Below are positions 56,748 to 64,000 of a stretch of 64,000 bases of DNA, piece by piece (the first letter of the stretch is position 1; every line of letters starts with the position of its first letter). The stretch comes from Tremella fuciformis (taxonomy: Eukaryota; Basidiomycota; Tremellomycetes; Tremellales; Tremellaceae). Made by a program: the position numbers and the translations under genes. The DNA lies in contig CP136496.1 of the NCBI GenBank assembly GCA_032768795.1, positions 1,550,001 to 1,614,000 on the forward strand, written 5' to 3'. The notes beneath the pieces were generated by a model. The model saw only the letters and a program-made list of their open reading frames with translations, ran no database searches and was not told the origin of the DNA.

Positions 56748-57386
56748 TCAGAAACCCAGACCCATCGAGCTCCAGCTTTCCGCTCTGCTTCTGCTCTTTG
56801 ACGGACGCTGGGCATCCTCCCTCGCCCGCATGCTCCAGCGCACTTTCCTCTTCGTGTCCATCTCCGTCTCTGTCTCATTCTCCCTCTCCTTCTCGCTGCG
56901 CTCGTCCTCGCGTCCCACAGTAGGCGCATCAGGTAGCCGTTCGGCCTTGCCGACCTCGCCAGGCGTCCCAGGTGCCCCCATCGGCGAATGGGGAATGTCC
57001 GCAAATGCATGCGGGAGCATCTCGCCCGTCAACGCGCCCATCGCTATGAACGCAGCGACCTCCAGCCAGTCGTCCGCCGTCCATGGCCCGCCTCCGCTGC
57101 CGCTGCCGCGGTGCAGAATCACGAGGTACAGCCACGCGCAGGTCGTGCTGGTCGTCGGGATGTACGTCAGGAGCGTCCATATCGCATATGTGCGTCGGTC
57201 GATGGGCGTCTTGGCCATCGACCCGCGGAAGAGCGAGTTGGCGAGGACGGATGTGAATAGCGTGTGGAGCAGGAACAGAGCGCGCCGGTGTGTGGCGAGG
57301 TAGCTGCCCGTCAGTCGTCACCATCAAGTTCTGTTACAGACCGGGGGCGCGTACGGTATGATGCCGCTGCTGCTGAGGTCGCCCAT
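56748..57386 (-). CDS. Multi-pass membrane protein, 195 aa, unrecognised
   Basis: Exons 57386-57355 and 57303-56748, intron 51 nt (GTACGC donor, CTGACGGGCAG acceptor). Three hydrophobic helices are visible: about 16-33 (RALFLLHTLFTSVLANSLF), 45-68 (AIWTLLTYIPTTSTTCAWLYLVIL) and 83-97 (WLEVAAFIAMGALTGEM). A charged, disordered C-terminus with EKERENETETEMDTKRK follows. Small size and even spacing suggest an endomembrane protein. No family recognised; the N-terminal exon was chosen because it supplies an ATG and closes in phase. Confidence 0.55.
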
Positions 57387-57826
57387 GCTAGAGACCCACT
57401 AACTTGGTGGGATGGGAGGGAGAATTGAGTGTAGAATGAGTCGAGTGGCGATCGACGTCGTGGGCCTTGCGCGTCTCGAGACCTCACCGAGGTTCGCACC
57501 ACAAAGGAAGGCGAAACGCGACGAGGGCGAGGCTTGTGTCCGCTACTGGGGATTGTGTATGCGGTATGCCAGTGCTGGGTAAGAAGTCAGGCGTTCAGAG
57601 TGATCATGAGATCATGAGCGTGAGCTGAATGGGATGGATGGGAAGATTTTCGACGCGCCGGCCCCGCGCCATGCTCGCTCCTTCTGACCTGCGTGTCTTC
57701 GCGACCGTTCGTCTCGGTCTTCTCGGTCATGACCCGGAGGAAAGGCAGGCGCGCAACGCTCGAGGGATTGCAGCGGTTGATATACGCTTTTGTTTCAGTC
57801 TGATCAGAAACGCGTCATGGTGTAAT
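57387..57826. other. Intergenic region upstream of the tRNA, 440 bp
   Basis: Contains the upstream side of the membrane-protein gene (minus) and the 5-prime flank of the tRNA. No other gene seen. Confidence 0.4.
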
Positions 57827-57922
57827 GGTCCATGAGTATGGCGGCTAGTACATTCGGTTCTGACGGTTCTGAACTGAGACACTCGTCTCCGAAAGAGGCA
57901 GGTTCGATTCCTGCATGGACCT
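57827..57922 (+). tRNA. tRNA-Gln(CTG) with a 24-nt intron
   Basis: The acceptor arms GGTCCAT and ATGGACC pair fully. D-arm GTAT-GGCGGCTA-GTAC; anticodon stem TTCGG with CCGAA; T-arm GCAGG-TTCGATT-CCTGC. The loop TTCTGA places CTG at positions 34-36, so it reads CAG (Gln). The intron CGGTTCTGAACTG... lies after position 37, the standard place. T at 57922 is the discriminator and starts a TTTTT run that would end RNA polymerase III transcription. The intron opens with a copy of CGGTTCTGA, also found at the anticodon. Confidence 0.88.
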
Positions 57923-58022
57923 TTTTGATTGTTGCTGCCCGTCTTACAGATATCTTGCCGCGGAATGTCGTGCATCGTGAGGCTCCTATGCAGGGACGGC
58001 TCTACAACAAACATATGCATGC

Positions 58023-59821
58023 TCAGAACGCGTCCAGCTTGCTCTGCTGATCTCGTATGAACGCTCTGATCGCGTCCTTGATTTTTGGATCTACGAAAAG
58101 GATCTTCTCCTTCGGCAAACTATGCAGCAATCCGTCGTAACGTTTGGCTTCTGCTTCGGTGTCCTCGAACAGATCTTTCGAGTTGAACTGCAGCATCTCG
58201 GCTGATGGATGAGTGACTGAAACCCACCAGCATATCAAGATTTAGACTCACCTTCTTCGGTGCGCAGACGATTCCGCTCCTTGTCCCAGAGGTGTAGCTG
58301 ATCGACGATGGTTGTGTGGAGTAGAGGGGGAGGCTAATGTTCAACTCGGGTTCACCCCAGCCGGACTGGGCTTACTGAATTATACATCTGCGGGTGCGCG
58401 TGGCTTTGGAGATACGCGATGATCTGCGTGTCAGCTCAGGGTGCGGGTACGGGTCAGATGACTCACCTGATATGCCGAGATGCCTTTCTCCATCGCGGCC
58501 TTGACATGCTGCCTATCTAGCTTTCCAACGACGAGGTTCTGATATCTGATGCGGATATCCACGAACAGGTTGAGGATCGCAATCTCGAGCTCGTTAGAAG
58601 TGTACGCGTAGATCTTGTAGTTCGTTTCGAGAATCAAGAATCGTTTATCGTCGCCCTCGTCTTTCTGCGTACTGACGTCCCCGGAGCAGAGCGAAGTGGC
58701 AAGGTGAGTGGGAAAGAAGTGATCGGCCCGTTCGCCTGTGGAAGGGTCCATAGGGCGGTAGATGAAGCCATACGATTCGATGTCGTCAAGCGCCGAGGCG
58801 GAATGTGGGAAAGACTCGGATACCGAGTACGGCTGGCCTAGTTGCATACAAGCGAGGGAGAAGAAGAGCGATAAGACGGGCGCGGATGATGCGCCGCGAG
58901 CCTGTTCGTCAGCGATGCATAATGTCCCCTTGGTCGAGGAGCTCGCCTCGAACGAAGCGAGGTAGAACATGAGGATTTGCCAGAGTTGGGTCTGGCGGTC
59001 CTCGAGGAGGAACTGAAAGCCTTTCGAGGTGATTGTGAGCCGATCGAGAGAAGGCCGTTGGCCAGAAACGTCGGATCTACCGTCAGTTCCCATTTCGATC
59101 CGGGTCCAAGAGAGACGTACAGATCGGTCATCAGACCCGAAGTGTACAGAAGCTGCAGCACTTGTGGCTGTGGTCGGACGGCCGTCATGCCTCTCTCCAG
59201 TCCTGACGAGACCATGTACTTTAGGATCGACTCCCAGACGTCCTCGCCGTATTGCACGAGTTCCGGCCCCGACGGTATCTCGTCGTCACTGCCCAGCTCG
59301 TACGGTACTCCAAACGAGTTTGACGAGCCCCTGAGTGTCAGTCAGACAAGCAACACAGACACTGGAGGCCTCACGATCCCGTCAGAGCATTCCTCAGCCC
59401 TTTCTTGAAGACATCGTTCATGGGCGCTTGGTTGCTCCGCTTCGTCTGCTGGTAGTCGAGCCGAGGGAAGATCTTCCTCCTCATCGCAGGCCGGATCACC
59501 TCCTCAACCCTATCCTCCTCAGCAAATGCGCCCGACAACTGAGAGTCCGACTCACTGAGTCAGAGGCGCCATGGGGTCCAGACGGACGAGCGCACGCAGG
59601 TCGCCTGCCTTGACCGGATGGTGCGACCACAGGTAGTGCAGGATGATGTGCCGGCATACCGGAGGCAGCAGCCGCAGCACGCAGAGACAAGCTGCCTCGT
59701 TCTTGTACACCTCCTCAAAGTACGATTGGTGCTGATTGTCGAGGAAGGCGTCGAGGGCGGCGGTGGGCGATGGCGAGAGCTCGGCCTGCGCCTTGCGGGA
59801 GGCAAAGTCGGGCTGGACCAT
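58023..59821 (-). CDS. TFB2: TFIIH subunit Tfb2/p52, 514 aa
   Basis: Exons 59821-59556, 59509-59375, 59330-59121, 59076-58467, 58423-58376, 58333-58252, 58216-58023. Recognisable Tfb2 blocks: LRLLPPVCRHIILHYLW, EEVIRPAMRRKIFPRLD, QYGEDVWESILKYMV, VLQLLYTSGLMTDL, DRLTITSKGFQFLLEDRQTQ and LWQILMFYLA, then KIYAYTSNELEIAILNLF, ISAYQIIAYLQSHAHP, and the C-terminal Tfb5-binding part LHLWDKERNRLRTEEG. Tfb2 regulates the XPB/Ssl2 ATPase in transcription initiation and nucleotide excision repair. The start at 59821 is the first ATG; a 35-nt intron (58217-58251) is among the shortest here. It is divergent from TCD1 across 261 bp. Confidence 0.88.
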
Positions 59822-60082
59822 CTTGGACACCCTTGTGTACCACACGGGCCCCGTTGCTCGCCTCTGAGCCCTTCAAGCGTTATATGCTAGGCAACATGAA
59901 TGACGAAGAGCAAGAGTAAGATGCAAGGGGATCGACACTGAGCGGCGACACACTCAGCTTGTACAGCTAGCCGGATTGAAATCGTCATCGCTGGTGAAAT
60001 TTCAGCTGCCATCTCTTACATCTCTCATATAATCGGTCTCGAGGCAGTTTGAGCTCTATTGCGGCGGCTGTCTGAGGTCAAG

Positions 60083-61784
60083 ATGCCGGCGTGGACCTCA
60101 CGCTTGTCTCTGAATCAGACGCTGGCGCTCACGGCGCTCGCCTCGGCCGTGGCGACGACATCGCTCATCCTCTCTTTCCAGGCACTACGTCGCGAACACC
60201 GGACCGAGAAGCTCAAGAAGCAAGTCGGGGAGGATGTGGAGGAGTGGGAGCGCTCGCGAGCGGGCACGGGCGTGGCTAGCCCCGAAGAGCGCGCAGAATG
60301 GCATGCGAATGGGGAGAAAACCGTCAGGGGAGGGAGAAAAAGGCGGTCTTGGGCAGAGGGCGAGTTCGACGAGGGGCTCATCCGGGAGCAAGTGAGTCGG
60401 CCCCGGTACACTTTTTGCGGCACTTGCTGTGCTGGGTATGCCCGCATGTACGCTGGGCTGACGCCGCAGCTCACGCGCAATTACAACTTTCTCGGCGACG
60501 AGTCCATGGCGCTCGTACGGAAAGCCTATGTGGTGGTCGTCGGGTGCGGAGGCGTAGGGAGCTGGTGTGCACTCATGCTTCTACGGAGGTGCAGCCCTAT
60601 CTCTACAACACGAGAAAGCAGGCTGACTGCTAGTGGAGTCGGCCGTCTCCTGCTGATCGACTTCGACATGACCACGCTCTCATCGCTCAATAGACACGCC
60701 TCAGCCACCCTCGACGATGTCGGCTCCCCAAAGGTCATTGCGATGCAGAAGTACCTCAAGCAGATCGCTCCGTGGGCAAGGTGAGGTCACTGCAGCTCAG
60801 CTGGGCTGCACTAACACTGCAGGGTCGATGTGCAGGTTGGACTTTGGCGAAAAGGTCAAGGCGAGCAATGGCTCGAAGGAGCCGACTGGGTGGTAGATGC
60901 CATCGACAATATCGACACCAAGGTCGACCTGCTTACACACTGCCAGAAAGCGGGTATCAAGGTGTTCGCTAGCATGGGAGCCGGGGCTAAGCGAGATCCG
61001 ACACGGATACAAATAGCGCACGTCTATCGCCGTATCGGTATGTAAAAAGCTGATGAGCAGAGACATCTCCAGCACGCAGGAGGATCCGCTAGCCCGCTCA
61101 GTCCGACAGCGATTGAAGCGGAACGGCGTCATTGGCGGGATCCCGTGCGTCGACCCTCTGTCTCCGAGGCCAGCGCTGACCTTTAGTGTGGTGTACTCGA
61201 CAGAAGTTCCGGAGGTCAAACTGCTCCCTTTACCAGAGGAAGAATTCCAACGAGGGGCAGTCAAGGAGCTCCAGGCATTCGACGACTTCCGCGTGCGCAT
61301 ACTGCCCGTCCTCGGCCCACTACCCGCGATCTTCGGTCTCAACATCGCCATCTACATCCTGCTCGACCTGGCGGGTAAGCCGCTAAAGGACGGCCTGGAA
61401 GTGAAGAACCGGCGCAAGCTGTACGACCAGCTCATGCGGGGGCTATCAGAGCGGGAGATGAAGCTCAAAGGCGCACCAATTCAGGACAAGAGCCCCATCA
61501 CGTCGGAAGATATGGGCTACATCTTCGAGGAGCTGTACAGCGGCCGGTCGACAATACCACCGCGAGTCGTCCTGCCCAAACCGTATGCCATTCGGTGGGA
61601 TCCGAGTCGAGGGATATCAGAGGACAATGTGGTCATTATGGGCGCGGCCAATGCGGAGAAGCACGAGAAGGAGTGTCTGCGGGACGGCAAGCGGCCGGAG
61701 GAGGTGTGGGACAGGGAGACGGTCGAGTTTGTGGCGACCAAGTCGGAGGAGATGAGAAGAGTCATGAAGATAAGAAGAGGGTAG
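60083..61784 (+). CDS. TCD1: tRNA threonylcarbamoyladenosine dehydratase (ThiF family), 483 aa
   Basis: Exons 60083-60391, 60470-60588, 60634-60780, 60823-61017, 61061-61144, 61187-61784. An N-terminal hydrophobic helix (LTALASAVATTSLILSFQAL) would anchor the protein in the mitochondrial outer membrane as in yeast Tcd1/Tcd2. The E1-like fold follows: LTRNYNFLGDESMALVRKAYV, nucleotide loop VVVVGCGGVGSW, LLIDFDMTTLSSLNRHA, DWVVDAIDNIDTKVDLL, MGAGAKRDPTRIQIADIS. The enzyme activates t6A37 with ATP and closes it to cyclic t6A. The intron 61018-61060 needs a GC donor (GCACGT) to keep QIADIS together. The stop codon lies 17 bp from that of IWR1. Confidence 0.88.
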
Positions 61785-61801
61785 ATGCATCGCACCACAC
61801 C

Positions 61802-63013
61802 TCAGCGGTAGTCCCACTGGCCCCTCTCGCCAGGATCTGACTCGGCCGCCTCCTCTTCGCTCCACTCGTTGTCACTTTGACCGTCGTGGAATCCCACCAT
61901 GTCCTCGTCGGCATCCTCGTCTTCTGGATAGTCGTTGCGATAGTAATCCTCGTCGTTGGAATCCTCGTCCGCCTCATCTTCCAGCTCGGACTCTGCGTCT
62001 GACGATGGTGGAGATAAGTCTTCGTACCCCAATCTGCCGGATCAGACGCTGCTAGCCCGTCTCGCCGGTTGGACTTACAGAGCACCGATGGACTGCGGGG
62101 TGACGCCGTCTCCAGCACCGAGGTGTATGACAGCCGGACCGGTGTCCCTATAGTACAGGTCATAGACGTATTCGTCCTGCTCTTTCGGCTGACTCTTGAC
62201 TTCCTCCGGCTCCACTACCCGTCAGTCATTCTCTCGCAGAACGCGCATGGAACGAACTCCGCAGGTACTCCTGAAGCATAGGTAAGAATGCCGCCATATC
62301 CTTCTCATCTTCCACGTCCTCGAGCTCAGCAGGTCCTCGTGCTAACGGGGCATTTGGGGCAGACACGGCATGCGCATCGACAAAGACCAAAGATTGCGAC
62401 TTTTGCTTTTCGTACCTATACCTGTCAACCACCGCAAAGCGACAGTCGACGACCAGCTCACTCGGCCACACTGAGCACTTTCGGCGGGAGGAGAGGGTGC
62501 TGCTTCGTACTAGGCGGGGGCACGACGCGATACTCGACCTTGGGCACTTTGCCCAAAGACGAGCCGCGCGCAGGCAGCCGGGACAACGGAGGCGGCGGCA
62601 GCGGCGCTTCCGGGCTGGAGGACACCGTACTTCTTTGCGGCTCCTGTGCAACATCGTGAACAGGCAGCGTTGGGCGAGGCAGGCTGCTGGGACTGGCTGG
62701 GCTGGCCGGGGTGATCGGACTCGCCGCAGCGCGCAACGTCGCTATTCTGCTCCGGAGCGCATCGCCCTCCTGGCCTTCGCCCTTCCATGTGTCCGGCACA
62801 GTCTCAGCTAGCCTGAAGACGCCTCTCGATCGCGCAGGCGGTCCTTTACGCCGTTTGTGGCTGGACGCGGACGACGAGGGGTCTTGGATGACTGACTGGT
62901 CAGCTGGGAAGGAGGGGCAGGGGAATGGGCGACGGACCGAGCTGCTCCAAGCGGGCTTCGGTGGCTTTTCGCTTGATGCGGATGATGGTGTTGGACGGCG
63001 AGGGCGCGCTCAT
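61802..63013 (-). CDS. IWR1: RNA polymerase II nuclear import factor Iwr1, 345 aa
   Basis: Exons 63013-62938, 62891-62462, 62421-62258, 62214-62079, 62033-61802. The N-terminus has TIIRIKRKATEARLEQL, the Iwr1 basic motif with the nuclear localisation signal, then GVFRLAETV; a Pro/Ser linker follows. The core has RYEKQKSQSLVFVDAHA, QDEYVYDLYYRDTGPAVIHLG and IGALLGYEDLSPPSSD, ending with the hallmark SNDEDYYRNDYPEDEDADED acidic stretch. Iwr1 binds assembled RNA polymerase II and directs it to the nucleus. The third intron uses an uncommon GTTCGT donor. It converges with TCD1, overlapping 3-prime UTRs being likely. Confidence 0.85.
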
Positions 63014-63242
63014 TGTGCTCCGTGACCTCTGCGCTGAGAACGGGGATGAATGGAAAAGTAACAGAGCGAGTGGACAGTGACGCGAGATGTGGAGGTCGAT
63101 TGGTGGCAAAGTGGCAGATTGCTGGAGCATGGAAGGCATGGGAGAACATGATGATTCGTTGCATGGCATAAGTAGGTCATATACAGGGCAGGATGCGCAT
63201 GTGAATGATGGATACAGTGTCCCCTCTAGGTATCCCAGGTAT

Positions 63243-64000
63243 CTAGACCGACACCCTCTGCTTCTCCACCACCGACTTTTGATGTTGATCTCTACTGACA
63301 CGCCTGGCGGTCAGCGGCGCACAACGCACGCAACGGATACCGATACTCACCAGTAGTACTCGAGCACATCCTGCGATGCAAGACGCTGTAGGAAGGCCTC
63401 GTCATGGGTGATGATGATCAACTGGAAATTCGCCTGTCGCCTTCGTTCCCGCACGATTCTGTGGATCAGTGACAATCAGGTCGGCGAAAATACTACACAC
63501 TCTGCCAGAGCTTCTGAGAGGCTGGTGATGGTCTCGGCGTCGAGATTGCAAGCAGATAGTCAGCTCGGTCAAATCGAGATCACTCGCGCATGGCTCACTG
63601 GGCCTAAGAAGATCAGCTCTAGTCTCGTTATGCTTTGGCGTGGCTCACTCGTCCAACGCTAACACGCCGCAACCCTGACCAAACGACTCTGCCAGGGCCA
63701 ACCGGATAATGATACTCGCTAACACCTTTTGGCCGGCGGAACATCGCCCTCTCATATCCATTTCAACCTGATTCTTCACCATGACAACCCTGTAATTGTA
63801 CGATTTCCGGGTGGAGGTCGATCCAGCCTCGTCATGGTCGGAGACGATACGGATCGAGTCGATGTCTGCAGTCAGTCACGAACCCTAGCATGAGACAGAG
63901 CCATACCTGTGCCCTGATACGTGGTCGACCAGTAGTGTGAGATGTTGGCGTTGATCTCGTCCATCTTGATCGAGTGGTACTTGAGAATCGCACTATCACA
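63243..64000 (-). CDS. RAD50: DNA repair ATPase Rad50, C-terminal part (cut by window edge)
   Basis: Exons within the window: 64000-63907 (continues outside), 63865-63649, 63599-63603 (5 nt), 63552-63501, 63458-63351, 63303-63243. The C-terminal ATPase lobe is clear: [19 protein letters not shown], signature motif [19 protein letters not shown], Walker [11 protein letters not shown]-loop [29 protein letters not shown] (H-loop) and the ending EKQRVSV. Rad50 is the SMC-like ATPase of the Mre11 complex in double-strand break repair. To restore DEPTCNLD the model needs a 5-nt microexon and a following intron that ends in TG rather than AG; a base error is the alternative. Confidence 0.9.

Noticed and set aside
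1..64000. Transposon, retroelement or viral remnant
   Set aside because: No transposase, integrase, reverse-transcriptase or capsid motif and no long terminal repeats were seen in any gap or frame.

Overview
The window is nuclear DNA of an intron-rich basidiomycete, most likely a Tremellomycete-type yeast. The grounds are about 136 short introns (mostly 38-60 nt) ending in CTRAY-type branch points followed closely by YAG, compact intergenic spaces, moderately high GC, a DASH subunit, a fungal L-arabinitol dehydrogenase, and fungal/metazoan-type proteins (fRMsr, haspin, INCENP, REV7, RAD50). The species cannot be named from sequence alone. I rebuilt 31 protein genes exon by exon, checking that reading phase closes at every junction, plus one intron-containing tRNA-Gln. 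No transposon, viral element or CRISPR array was seen.

Layout. 0-6.2 kb: C-terminus of DASH subunit SPC19, three small secreted Gly/Ala/Ser-rich proteins, a mucin-like single-pass membrane protein and a small membrane protein. 6.6-14.8 kb: a 2,481-residue BEACH protein with WD40 repeats and a C-terminal FYVE finger. 15.1-22.4 kb: cullin CUL1/CDC53, two proteins with mitochondrial-looking N-termini (one LYR-like) and snoRNP factor BCD1. 22.6-28.0 kb: CREG-like secreted protein, L-arabinitol 4-dehydrogenase divergent from a short-chain dehydrogenase, and ribosomal protein eS24. 28.2-34.3 kb: haspin kinase head to head with INCENP/Sli15. 34.5-38.5 kb: scavenger decapping enzyme DcpS, a cytochrome P450 and a GTCCC minisatellite. 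38.7-44.2 kb: a small Gly/Pro-rich protein, a DUF3759/CipC-like protein, a membrane protein and free methionine-R-sulfoxide reductase. 45.2-51.9 kb: malic enzyme, a second DcpS, REV7 and FCF2. 52.3-64.0 kb: EPL1 (NuA4), a membrane protein, tRNA-Gln(CTG), TFB2 (TFIIH), TCD1, IWR1 and the C-terminal part of RAD50.

Functional links. Haspin and INCENP act in one mitotic pathway (H3T3 phosphorylation recruits the chromosomal passenger complex) and share a 252-bp spacer. The sugar dehydrogenase pair shares a 691-bp spacer with palindromic CGG-N8-CCG and a direct repeat, suggesting a co-regulated pentose/polyol module. Two DcpS paralogs lie 11 kb apart.

Across the genes, 12 introns need a GC donor (about 9 percent, far above the roughly 1 percent usual in eukaryotes). 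RAD50 appears to carry a 5-nt microexon next to a non-AG acceptor. All gene models are inferred from reading phase and family resemblance; no transcript data were available.
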